Shown in pieces: positions 1 to 9,901 of a DNA stretch of 64,000 nucleotides. Source of the DNA: Zancudomyces culisetae (lineage: Eukaryota; Kickxellomycota; Harpellomycetes; Harpellales; Legeriomycetaceae); the NCBI GenBank assembly GCA_001969505.1, contig LSSK01000072.1, forward strand, positions 1-64,000, given 5' to 3'. The notes below the pieces were generated by a model that was given only the letters and a program-made list of their open reading frames with translations, was not told where the DNA came from and made no database searches. The translations under genes and the position numbers were made by a program. Numbering within the stretch: position 1 is the first letter of the stretch; every line of letters begins with the position of its first letter.

Positions 1-26
1 AACAAGGATAGGACTAGGGAAAGAAA

Positions 27-2261
27 ATGATGACGTATCATAAAAGCCTTGTAACAAACCGAAGCGTAGCAGCAAGCTACAAAATCCTCAATAGACTATT
101 AGAACTCAACACCAAGAGGGGCATATTCACTAAAATCCACAGACTTTACACCAAACAAGAGGCAAATAATAGAAAAATATCAAACAACACGGAAAGGTTC
201 GAGGCACAGAGGGACTTTTCGACTTTCAACAAAGTATACAGATGGACCAGCAAGTATTGGGGTAGCAAGTTATATGAGGGCGAATCTCAACAACCCAGCT
301 CAAAATCTAGTAACCAGGATTTATTTAGGTATCAGGTTCAAGAAGAAGCCGTAAAGTCGGGCAGATGGAGTGATCTGGCTAAAGAGCCTACTTCTAATGA
401 TGCTGATCTTGACAGTTATGGTACCACTGTATCGCCAGCTGAGCGTTCAGAGCGTGTGTATTACTCTGAATACAACCGGGTATTGAAGCGGGGAAATAAA
501 AATGAAATTGAAGAAAATGTAGTTCGAAAAATAGAAGAAAGATCAAAGAACAGAAAAGTAGAAACAAAGGAGCTGCAATTGTATCTAGAGGCGCTGGAGG
601 CTCTGGGATACAGCAAACAGCAAGCTGGAATCAAGATGGTCGGGTTGATTCAGGGGGAAGCGTTTGATGAGCAGGTAGCCAAGATTAATCAGCTTAGAAA
701 CAATGTTAGGGAACAATTTGAGCAGCTGAACGAAGAAAAACGGGAGAAAAGCGGAGAAAATGCAGAAGAACCGTTGCGGGTGATAGTACAGGAGGAAAAA
801 AAGATGGTGGTATGGAGAACGCTGCGATGGTTGATAGGTACTCTTGTATACGGGTTTTTATTGCTTACGTTTTTGAACTTGCTGTTGGAGAATTCAGGGA
901 TGCTGAAAACGGCCAACCAACCAAAGGAGTTTCTGGCAGGATCGTCCTCAAAGGTGACGTTTGCAGATGTACAAGGGTGCGAAGAGGCCAAATCGGACCT
1001 ACAGGAGCTGGTGTCGTTTTTGAAAGATCCAAAGGAGTTTAGCCGGCTGGGTGGGAAGATGCCTCGGGGTGTGTTGCTAACAGGACCACCAGGAACCGGA
1101 AAGACAATGCTTGCCCGGGCAGTCGCAGGTGAGGCGGGTGTGCCATTTTATTTTATGAGTGGTGCGGAGTTTGACGAAATATATGTCGGTGTAGGCAGTA
1201 AGCGGTTGCGAGAGCTGTTTGCAGCTGCACGAGAGAAGGCTCCATCGATAGTTTTCATAGATGAAATAGACGCGATTGGGTCAAAGCGCAGCCAACGCGA
1301 CCAAAGCTACATGAAACAGACTCTCAATCAGCTGCTGGTCGAGCTGGACGGGTTTGACCAGAACACCGGTGTTATCTTTATTGCAGCGACAAACTTTGCT
1401 GAATCGCTAGACAAGGCATTGACTCGGCCTGGTCGTTTTGACCGCATCATTGAAGTGCCGCTACCTGATGTGCGCGGTCGGATTTCGATTCTGAAGGTCC
1501 ATACCAAAAACATTCCACTCCACAAAGACGTTGATCTTAGCATTGTGGCCCGTGGTACTGTTGGCTTTTCAGGTGCTGAACTCAGCAACCTAGTCAATGT
1601 CGCAGCTATCCGTGCCAGCCGTGCAAATTCCACGTATGTCACTGCTGAAGACTTGGAATACGCCAAAGACAAGATTTTGATGGGTAGTGAGCGTACATCG
1701 GCTGTAATTACAGATGAGTCTAAACTTTCGACAGCGTACCATGAGGGTGGCCATGCACTCGTTGCATTGCTAACCCACGGCTCCATCCCTTTGCATAAGG
1801 CCACTATTATCCCTCGCGGTTCGGCGCTCGGTGTGACTGTACAGTTGCCTGAACTCGACAAGAATTCGTTCTCATATGCCGAGTACCAGGCGATGCTTGA
1901 TGTCTGTATGGGTGGTACAGTTGCCGAATCCATTATCTTTGGCCAGCCAAACGTTACCAGCGGCTGCTCATCCGACCTGCTCAAGGCAACCAGCATTGCT
2001 TCCAACATGGTTACCCGTTTCGGTATGTCTGATCTTATTGGCCACATTGCATATTCCCAAGAACACTACGAATCACTTTCACCAGAGACCAAGCTACTAG
2101 TTGACCAAGAGGTACGCCGACTTAACAATGACGCCTACAGCCGTGTGTACAAGCTGCTATCTGAAAATCGCCACATGTTAGACTCGCTGGCCAAAGCTCT
2201 TGTTGAATTTGAAACCTTAGATCGTGAACAGATTATGAAGTTGTTAGAGATTAATTCTTGA
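27..2261 (+). CDS. YME1: Mitochondrial i-AAA protease YME1
   Basis: A 744-residue, membrane-anchored, ATP-dependent zinc metalloprotease of the FtsH/M41 family. The family acts in the mitochondrial inner membrane with its catalytic side in the intermembrane space, degrading unassembled or damaged membrane proteins. Seen in the sequence: a basic, hydroxylated N-terminus typical of a presequence; one hydrophobic segment at about residues 268-290; Walker A GPPGTGKT near 353; Walker B FIDEID near 412; pore loop YVGVG; second region of homology ending RPGRFDR; zinc site HEGGH near 572; and a downstream Asp in SSDL near 649 as the likely third ligand. The start is the first ATG after in-frame TAG codons at 9-11 and 15-17 (a second ATG follows immediately). 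All catalytic residues are present, so I expect an active enzyme. Leucines of the QLLVELDG stretch use CTG, showing standard decoding. It is convergent with the J-protein gene 276 nt downstream. Confidence 0.95.
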
Positions 2262-2537
2262 TTTTATCATTATTATCATTATTATCGCGTTTATATATTA
2301 TTTTTCTATTTATGTACTTGGTCTTTTTGGCTGTCACCAGCATTGCTGCTATTATTAAAAACATTCTTCTATAATGAAAAGGCAAACAAACAGGTAAAAT
2401 ACTAATGCTAGGCACACATGCCTGTTGGCAACTGTTATGTTTCATGACTGGTTTACTCCAGGCACTGATTCCTTTTTTGTTTTTTGTTTTTTGTTTTGAG
2501 AAGAGAAAAGTGGGAAGAGAGGGTGAAAAAGGTTGTC

Positions 2538-3599
2538 TTATTTTCTGGTTTTGGACCCACCTGCTTTGTTACCCTTCTTTTTCTTTGATGAAGACGATGA
2601 TGATGAGGGAGTAGAGTACTTGGATTCTAGGCGGTCAAGAAAACTATCAAACTTGTTTTTGCTTTTGTTGAGCTGGATCAATGCCTTTAACTCATCAAAT
2701 CCTTGGTCCTCACCACTACCGTTCTTATTTTCCGCACTCTTTTTAACTTTTTTCAGTTTTTCATCAAGCCCCAACTCTATTCTCAATAATTCCGCCTCTT
2801 TTGCTTCGTTTCTGGCGCGCTTTGCACGCGCTTTAGTTTCTTTGGTCGATATGGTCGATTTATAAATATCTGTGTACCCAACCGACTTTTTGTCAATGTC
2901 GTTTCGTTCAATTGCACGATCAATTATACTCTTGTACCGGTGTTCATTGGCGTTGTCGTACTCTGAAAACATACAATTGGCTAGGATCTCGTTCATGTCT
3001 CCATTATTTTCCAAATATGCCTTCACAACATCATTGTACTCCTCGGCAGAGCCAATATATGCCTTGGATAGCTCCTCAATTGACGCTGCGTCTACTGCAC
3101 CACTGAATAAATCTCTGTAATACTCCTCCAGCTCTTCCTGATTATCAGCACCACTGCCGCTACCGTGAAAGCCTGCTGTCGTGTTGGCTGCTTCAAATTC
3201 GGTTAAATTCCCACCACAGCTATCGTATAGCCCCCGTTTCTTGTCGTCAAAAAGAACCGAATACGCGTATCCTATTTCTTGGAATTTCACTTTTCTTTCC
3301 TCTACGCTTGCATTGTGGTTATTAGCGCTGGAGCTTCCATCTTTGGCACTATTATTTGAAGAGAGTATCCGATCTGGATGCCATTTCAATGCATTTATTT
3401 TGTATGCCCTTTTGATTGCATCTGTCGTCGCCGTATTTTCCAGACCTAATACCTTGTATAGCCCATACTCTTCCTCTATTATCTTGATTTGTTCTGAATG
3501 CGTATCCAAGTCTAGCTTTATTTCCTTCCCGCCATCTTTTTTATTTGCACTTGCTCCTCCAGCTTGTTTTTTTGACTTTGACCTAGTATTTGATGTCAT
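2538..3599 (-). CDS. DNAJC9-type J-domain protein (nuclear, histone-chaperone family)
   Basis: A 353-residue J-protein. The J-domain lies at about residues 46-115 with the catalytic HPD at 74-76 in a WHPDR context, so Hsp70 stimulation should be intact. Behind it is a conserved block (YYRDLFSG, the SIEELSKAYIGS helix, a GDMNEI stretch) that matches the architecture of DNAJC9 of animals and fission yeast, where the second domain binds histones H3-H4. The C-terminus is rich in Ser and Lys. The first ATG is at 3599; the frame is open for a few codons upstream but without ATG. Family assignment comes from motif order and spacing, not from a database search. I believe S. cerevisiae has no clear DNAJC9, which would be worth checking. 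No intron is needed. A generic nuclear J-protein is the alternative. Confidence 0.82.
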   Translation of the reverse strand: MTSNTRSKSKKQAGGASANKKDGGKEIKLDLDTHSEQIKIIEEEYGLYKVLGLENTATTDAIKRAYKINALKWHPDRILSSNNSAKDGSSSANNHNASVEERKVKFQEIGYAYSVLFDDKKRGLYDSCGGNLTEFEAANTTAGFHGSGSGADNQEELEEYYRDLFSGAVDAASIEELSKAYIGSAEEYNDVVKAYLENNGDMNEILANCMFSEYDNANEHRYKSIIDRAIERNDIDKKSVGYTDIYKSTISTKETKARAKRARNEAKEAELLRIELGLDEKLKKVKKSAENKNGSGEDQGFDELKALIQLNKSKNKFDSFLDRLESKYSTPSSSSSSSKKKKGNKAGGSKTRK

Positions 3600-3896
3600 T
3601 ATTTTCCCTTCTTTCAAGAGTTTTTGCTGATATATGCTTTATTTTTGCTAGATTTTTACTTTATTTTTGAATATTTTAGATAGTTTTGTACGCTCAATAC
3701 ATATTAAATTAATCAATAGCGCTTTTTTTTTGTTATTATCTACACCAAAAATAGGCGTCAAATTAAAGTATAAATAAAAATACCCAATAACATAACATTT
3801 ATTATTTACAAAATCTCGTGGTTATTTTACACTACATTCACCTATACGCTTTCGTGCACTAGATTCTAGTTTTTCATTTCCCTCTCTCGAACCAAG

Positions 3897-5939
3897 CTAT
3901 AATAATAGGTTGTCGCAGGAACAGTCATCAGCAACATTACCCCCATAATTAAAAACTTCAACAAAGGTAACATCGTTCGCTCTAACCGCCGTGACCAACC
4001 GCTTGCCATCAAAATCAACCTGCCATATATTGCCCAGCCCGGCTGAAATGTTCCTTACGAACTTTCCTGTTTTTAGGTTCCACAACTTTATTGTCGAATC
4101 ACCTCCGCTAACCACCTTGATCCCATCATGCTGGAAACATGTAATAGGCCCCGTATGCCCTTCAAGCACGCACATCTGCTGCCCTGTCTCTGTGTCCCAT
4201 ACCCTCAGGGTGCTGTCTGCGCCTCCTGAAACTAAAACGTTATTTCTAAACGAAAGCAGCCCCACCAACGTAATATGTCCCTCTAGCGTTCTCAAACAAG
4301 CGCCAGTATCTAAAGACCACTGTCTTATGTCACCGTCCATGGAACCCGAAAAGATTATTCTTCGCTCTTCGTCCACCGCCAATGAATAAACTTTGTCTAC
4401 GTGCCCTACTAGTGTCCTTAAACATTCCCCCGTGACAGTATCCCACACTCTAATTGTATTGTCGTATGAGCCCGAAATAGCCAGGGCACCCACTGATGTT
4501 ACTGCCCGAACGGACTGGCTGTGGCCAACCCACACATACATAAGATAAGCATCGCCTTCCTCGTATCCTTCGTCTGAGTACGGTTCGCTTTGCATAGAGT
4601 TCTCAGTATCTGGCTCAGGAAGCTTCCAAACCCGCAATGTGCTATCTCTGCTCCCTGTCACTATTAGCGGAAACTCCGGTTCGTAGATTGCCGTAACCCC
4701 TGCTCTTCTTTGTGCTGCCGTCCTTACATCCACTGGAAGCATAATTTGCAGACACCGAACTGTGCTTGAATGACCATGAAAGACATGTGTGCACCTACCA
4801 GTCGTGACATTCCATACTCTAACTGTTCGATCTGTAGACCCTGAAACCACCGTGTTTCCCACCAATCCAAGAGCCCATACCCCTCCTTCATGGCCCACCA
4901 ACTCATTTACAACACCTGCATCGTTTATATCATATACCAATATTCGTGTATTCTCAAATCCTGCCACTACCCTGTTCCTGTCAAACTGAATACACGTAAC
5001 TACATCGTTATCTCGTGTTGGAAATACTTGCTTCGTTGCACACCCGTTCTGCCACTGCTGCTCTAACATATATCTGTTCTGGTATATATTTTTGTATCGA
5101 TTGACTGACTCGAGCTGGTTTTGAAATACTCCTTCTCTGTAAACATCTGTGAGACTCCCATTTGGTGGTGATGGAAGTGTACTGTCTCCTTGGCTTCTGC
5201 TGTAACTCCTCAGGGTTCTGGTATTATTACTAGATGTATATCGCTTTCCCGCTTGTGTATTTTTATCCTCATTCACATTCACATTCGTATCTACGCCCGT
5301 ACGGCACACGCAATACCTTTTACACCCCTTTTGAATATCATATTTTTCACTGATATCAGCCTTTACCCTTTGTCTCATATTTACAAACCCATCCTGAAGG
5401 AGTCTTTCTCTCCATATTGCTTTGCTTCCATTGCCCTCAATCACTTTTTGTAGTCTTGTTGATGCGCATGCTGCTCTACACAAGCTTTTAATATCCATAA
5501 ATCGCATCACTTGGTTTGCTAGCTCCACTGGGAGCTCTCCTATGAAATCACGTTTTAACGCGGGAAGGGATGTATTTACTGCAAACTGTAGCACGTCCCT
5601 GTTTGACCGTTTTAGTAAATGTGCCATCATGTAAAGTTTAAGAGTGGTTGATAGCCCCTCATATAATTCTACCATTTCTGGAAGTTTATATACACCCATG
5701 TTTTCCTCCTTAATACTCAGCTCCTCGCTTTCCATTTTTGTTACTACCTCTCTACATTCTTCACCTTCGAAAGAGTAGTTTCCCCTTTTATTATCCATCT
5801 CACGCATATACTTCATTTCCTCTGGAAGGTTACTTCTATTTTGGAGAGATCCCCCTTTACTTTCTCCTTTACCTTTATCTCTACCTCCATCTCGATCCTT
5901 CCTACTCGCTCCCTCTGACTCAAATGAAGATTGCTCCAT
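3897..5939 (-). CDS. CDC4: F-box/WD40 substrate receptor of SCF ubiquitin ligase (Cdc4/Fbw7)
   Basis: A 680-residue protein. The first ~130 residues are charged and low in complexity, with a short helical segment before the F-box as in Cdc4. The F-box at about 133-180 begins FIGELPVELA and has a tryptophan near its end. Then come a Lys/Arg-rich linker and an eight-bladed WD40 propeller from about residue 315 to the end (repeated GHxxxV...SGSxDxTxRVW units). Arginines in the RVW repeats and in the TGSRDSTLRVW blade are the kind that bind phosphodegrons in Cdc4/Fbw7. Family role: recruits phosphorylated cyclins and Cdk inhibitors to SCF for ubiquitination at G1/S. The short inter-blade insertion with acidic residues is species-specific. 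Met30 is the main alternative, but the pre-F-box region and propeller sequence favour Cdc4. Confidence 0.9.
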   Translation of the reverse strand: MEQSSFESEGASRKDRDGGRDKGKGESKGGSLQNRSNLPEEMKYMREMDNKRGNYSFEGEECREVVTKMESEELSIKEENMGVYKLPEMVELYEGLSTTLKLYMMAHLLKRSNRDVLQFAVNTSLPALKRDFIGELPVELANQVMRFMDIKSLCRAACASTRLQKVIEGNGSKAIWRERLLQDGFVNMRQRVKADISEKYDIQKGCKRYCVCRTGVDTNVNVNEDKNTQAGKRYTSSNNTRTLRSYSRSQGDSTLPSPPNGSLTDVYREGVFQNQLESVNRYKNIYQNRYMLEQQWQNGCATKQVFPTRDNDVVTCIQFDRNRVVAGFENTRILVYDINDAGVVNELVGHEGGVWALGLVGNTVVSGSTDRTVRVWNVTTGRCTHVFHGHSSTVRCLQIMLPVDVRTAAQRRAGVTAIYEPEFPLIVTGSRDSTLRVWKLPEPDTENSMQSEPYSDEGYEEGDAYLMYVWVGHSQSVRAVTSVGALAISGSYDNTIRVWDTVTGECLRTLVGHVDKVYSLAVDEERRIIFSGSMDGDIRQWSLDTGACLRTLEGHITLVGLLSFRNNVLVSGGADSTLRVWDTETGQQMCVLEGHTGPITCFQHDGIKVVSGGDSTIKLWNLKTGKFVRNISAGLGNIWQVDFDGKRLVTAVRANDVTFVEVFNYGGNVADDCSCDNLLL

Positions 5940-6131
5940 TCTTTGTGTTATGATATCGACACCCCTCTCATTATTTCCTGGCCTGCACTTTTTTGCTAAT
6001 TCGCCTTCAGTGTTCTATATGATGTTAAAATATATTTGTTACACATTAATCAAACCTACTAAGTGTATCAGATTACTCTGGCTTTTACAATCCTTAAGGG
6101 AAAAAACAATATGATAGTTGTTATTGAGATA

Positions 6132-6590
6132 TTAGTATATTACCATAGCAGAACCACCATCCATGAACTCTACAACATGCCCCCCATGTTTTGTTACAAA
6201 TCTTTGTAATCCCATAGGGATCGACGTATCCGCTAATGGGAACTCCTCTCCATGCTCGCTGCTATCTGTGGGCCTGGGATTACTTATTACCACAGTGGGA
6301 TACTCAGTGATTGTGGTAATAGTAGTAGTGATAGTTTTCTTGGTTCCATATACCATTTTTACTCCGTTTCCCACATCGTATCTAGCATCCTGAGATATAT
6401 CTTGTACTATCTTGCTCTGACTTTTCTTTAACACTTTATCTTCACTCTCTGGTGATATGCTTTCCAAACTGTGCAGCTTTGTATCACTGTCTATCCTTAG
6501 TTTAAACCCTCCAAAGTTCTTTTCTGTACGTTTTTCTTTTTCGTTTTCTCTTCCCGATTCTCCCTTTTCTATGCCAGTGTTATGCTTCAT
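6132..6590 (-). CDS. Small hypothetical protein, 152 residues
   Basis: I do not recognise this protein. It runs from the first in-frame ATG at 6590 to a TAA at 6132. The N-terminal third is charged (Lys/Glu), the middle has a Thr/Ile run (TTTITTITEYP), and the end is a compact conserved-looking stretch: GLQRFVTKHGGHVVEF followed by MDGGSAMVIY. No signal peptide or membrane segment is evident. It lies divergently behind CDC4 on the same strand, with its own upstream AT-rich region. The compact C-terminus looks more protein-like than chance, but an upstream exon or a spurious frame cannot be excluded. Confidence 0.45.
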   Translation of the reverse strand: MKHNTGIEKGESGRENEKEKRTEKNFGGFKLRIDSDTKLHSLESISPESEDKVLKKSQSKIVQDISQDARYDVGNGVKMVYGTKKTITTTITTITEYPTVVISNPRPTDSSEHGEEFPLADTSIPMGLQRFVTKHGGHVVEFMDGGSAMVIY

Positions 6591-8019
6591 TGACGTGCTA
6601 ATTTTCACATTTATTGTAAAAACCTTGTTTTAGCTGTTGTAGCTACTTTATATATATTTCAATCTCGAATACAACAATCATTTCAAAATATAGAGGCGTG
6701 TGTTTACCTATCCATTAGTGCTACCGCTTTCTTCTCTCTGTGCTATTGCCTTAATATGCATCCAATTTACCTTTACTTTGTTATAAATTAATAATTTACT
6801 CTCGGCCAATACCCTCCATATGTACTAAGAAATCTTTAACAAATAATCCCAAGTATTATGGTTGAAGCTGGCCTCGTTTTTAGGGGGGGGGGGGTTGTGG
6901 TGATATACTTTGTTATGCTATTGAGCGTGTATGTGGGTAGCGTATTATAAATATTTTTGAGGGTGTCATAAAATACAGGGGCGGGTATATGAGGGTGAGG
7001 TGGTGAAGTTGCTGCTCATTAAAAGTTACAATGATTTTCAAAAACAACAACCGCAATTATCCCTTCAGATTAAGGGTATTGGATATTTGGCATTCTGAAT
7101 AGTTCTCAATTGTTTTTTATTTAGAATTTGCTTTTCAGCATCCTCCTCCGCCTTCCTTACCATCTTTAGGCTTATTATTTCCATTGTGGATTTCAATTGT
7201 TTCCACTGGACTTTGTAACAGGCCGCCTTTTTTATTTGCACGAATTAGCCTGACTTTAGTTAATAAACGGGGGAAAGTGAAAGTCGCTATAAATAAATCA
7301 AAATATAAAGAGCAGAATTAATATACGCGTCAACCAGTAAAATGAAAAGCACTTACACAAAACCGCATATGACATAAGACTCAGGTTACCACTTGTTACC
7401 ACGCTGCTGTCTCTTGTCTCACCCTGAAGGCTTTGTATCGATTTGGTTGTACATGTGAATATAGTTTAGGTGGCATTGAAATCCCACTGATAAACACATC
7501 ACACCATTACCCTATAACCACTCCCGACTGCAGCAGAAAGATACTAAGGCCAAATCAAATATCATTTTTGAACAAAGCCCAAACTCACCTTCTTTGGTTA
7601 ATTGCTCGTTTTTCTATGTGCCGCTTACCCTGATGTGGTACTTAAGACTGGTATAACTTAACCACAATCGATAACACTCTTCGTTTTTTTCTCTGATTTA
7701 TAAAAGCATAGTGTTTTGAGTTAACAGATAAAATAAGGCGAACTTTGTTTCCAATTAATCCAAAAGTGTGCTTTTAAAATAATATTTCATTGACTACACT
7801 GTATTACACTTATAATTAACTACAAACCCAAAAATAAACATTAACTAGAAAAAGACAATTATGAGAAGAGAAATCAACATATGTAATTGAAGAGCTAAAC
7901 ATAAAGAACAAAAAGCTATGGTTGCAAGGGTAAAGGAATGATAGAATAAAAATGCTCAGTCAGGTTAATACCTCGATAATTTGTTTTATCAACATGATAA
8001 ACCTGAAACGTACAACTTC
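6591..8019. other. Gene-poor interval
   Basis: No long reading frame. It holds a 12-G run at 6883-6894, a TATA-like TTTATAAA on the minus strand near 7700, and a possible two-exon micro-gene (separate entry, 7135-7375). The rest is AT-rich with no recognised feature. Confidence 0.5.
7135..7375 (-). CDS. Possible two-exon micro-gene, 56 residues, ending in Cys
   Basis: Candidate only. Exon 1 is 7375-7357 (ATG, first six codons plus one base). The intron is 7356-7287, 70 nt, starting GTAAGTGC and ending TTTATAG. Exon 2 is 7286-7135. The join (T|CG = Ser) keeps the frame exactly and gives a short protein: a hydrophobic/hydroxylated start, a basic segment (RLLTKVRLIR), and a Lys/Gly tail ending GGGGC then TGA. 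The upstream frame is open for about 30 more codons without ATG, so further 5' exons are possible. I do not recognise the product. Support is only two good splice signals plus frame agreement; transcripts would decide. Confidence 0.25.
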
Positions 8020-9901
8020 TTACAACGAGTATTTAGAAATGTGATCCAGATTTAGAGTGGATTTGGGGTTTTTGTACAGGTGTGCTGGTGGCACTTGCTC
8101 GCTAGGAAAGTTCATTCCATAGGTACATGCAGCGTTTGTAAAACCACCTGTATTGATGACATTTGGACTCTGTAGCATCAGGCCGTTGAGGCTACCTTGT
8201 TTCAATAATAGTTGTTGGACAGCATCGGCATTTGAGCTCAGTTTGATTTCTTCGATGTTTACTGGTGATAAATCTTCTCTTTGGGAAATAACTTCGTCTA
8301 GTTTGTTTTTCAGCCTGTAGTTTGCTTCCTTAAGCTGATTATACCGTGATTTACTTGTTTCCAGTTCGATAAGTGTATCATCCACCCAGCGCAAGACTAT
8401 TTATACATATAAGAGTTTTAAAAATATCCGAATAGAGTTCATCAATCATTGATTTTTTTTTTCTAAAAAAGAGAAAGAGCTGAATAAGAAGTAGCCAAAA
8501 AAAAACATCAAACTTACATCTAGCTAGTAGTACTGGTCTAGCAAGCTCTCTTCCATCATCGCTTCTCAAATACTGTTCTGGTAACATTCTCTTCAGAATG
8601 TCGAAATTTTCTCTCATAGCATCTCTTCTTCTTTGTTCAGAAACTCTCTGCCACTGAACAGAACTGTTGACAGTACCAGAAATGTTCTCCAACTGTGTAT
8701 TAAATTCACTACTCTCATGGCTATTTTGTACATCATCAACACTGCTTCGGCCGTCTTGACATTCGGCGTCTGCTGTTGATTTAGATTTCTTTTTTTTGCG
8801 ATAAATCTTATTCTCTTCGGTTTTTGGTCTGACAAACAGGATGGGTCTTCCTATTGTTGCAGCAAGTTGTCTATCAACTCTGTGGCAACTTCCACCGGTG
8901 TTTAAAAAGTTTGGTTCTTTTATTTTTTTATTTGAGCCCATCCCTTTACCTTCAGCAACTAATCCCAGTTTGTTTATCATACTTTCACTTTTGACGCTTG
9001 TCGCTCTGTTAAAATTTAGATCAACACTAAAAGGTCTAGTTCTCTTTTTTCTTTCCGTGCTAAACGCCTTTTCAGAAACTATATCTGCCGACCTTTTCTT
9101 GTTTGTGCCAAGTTGGTTGGTCGTTAGTGTAGATGCAGCTATTCCGTTTCCGGTTCGTTCACCACCAGTACCACCCAATTTATTGCCTGTGCCCTTCAGG
9201 TCCTCACCAAGCTGATCTGGATTAGACATTACTCTCTTTACACCTTGTTCAGTAAAACCAACATCGATTGAGTTAGGCATCATATCAAGTCCATTGCTAG
9301 GTTGCATTTGACCCCCTATAAATAACTGGTCAATGTTGAACGAGTTGATAAAGTTGTTGACCTCTTTTTCTTTCATTTCGCCTCCAACCATCCTGTTTAG
9401 CTGCTTTATTTCCTCCATGTTTATTCCCATGTTTAAATTGTTGGACCCGCATTCTGTAGATGAAGTCTGGCTGTGTGGCTTTGCAAAGTTTTTGATTTGA
9501 CTCTCGTGCTCCAAGAGCATTGTATCCAGAGGATTCTCTTCAAACTTAAACTCAGGTGATGATCTACATTTGAATATAAAATCGATGGTGTCCTGGCTGC
9601 TTGGGTGGTTTCGCTGACTTATTCTTCCAGAACTCTTGTTTTTATGCTTTAGCATTCGCGGTTCATCTTCGTTTATCCTAGCATAGCTTTTCTCTGAAAT
9701 CTCGTTTGTAAAGTTAATACCCATTTCATTCAGCTCATTAATATTGTATAGTTGCTCACGGTTGCTATTGAAGATATCGAGTGGTGCATCGTCGCCGCCG
9801 TTCATTTTTATATTCTGGTTACCCTGGCATACAGCCTCGCTGAATCCCAAGTTCATTGCTGAAACGTTAATGTCGCTGTTATTGCTGGGTTGTAACTCCA
9901 T
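8020..9901 (-). CDS. bHLH transcription factor, spliced, 586 residues
   Basis: Two exons: 9901-8518 and 8396-8020. The 121-nt intron (8517-8397) starts GTAAGT and ends AAATAG. Splicing restores the helix-loop-helix: basic region and helix 1 (QRVSEQRRRDAMRENFDILK), a loop with LRSDDGRELARP, then helix 2 across the junction (VLLARFLRWVDDTL) and a heptad-like coiled-coil tail. The basic region carries the E-R-R-R pattern expected for E-box binding. The N-terminal ~430 residues are Asn/Ser/Lys-rich and disordered, with a KKRSADIV and an RKKKKSK basic patch that could be nuclear signals. The frame is open upstream of 9901 but has no ATG. It resembles Ino4/Yas-type or similar fungal bHLH factors only loosely, so I give no symbol. 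Without the intron the domain would be cut by a stop, so the splice is well supported. Confidence 0.8.

Noticed and set aside
1741-1755. HEGGH instead of HEAGH in YME1 as a damaged protease site
   Set aside because: The zinc-binding H-E-x-x-H pattern is kept; the variable positions tolerate Gly.
7433-7633. 66-codon plus-strand frame
   Set aside because: No family features; overlaps the upstream region of the possible minus-strand micro-gene.
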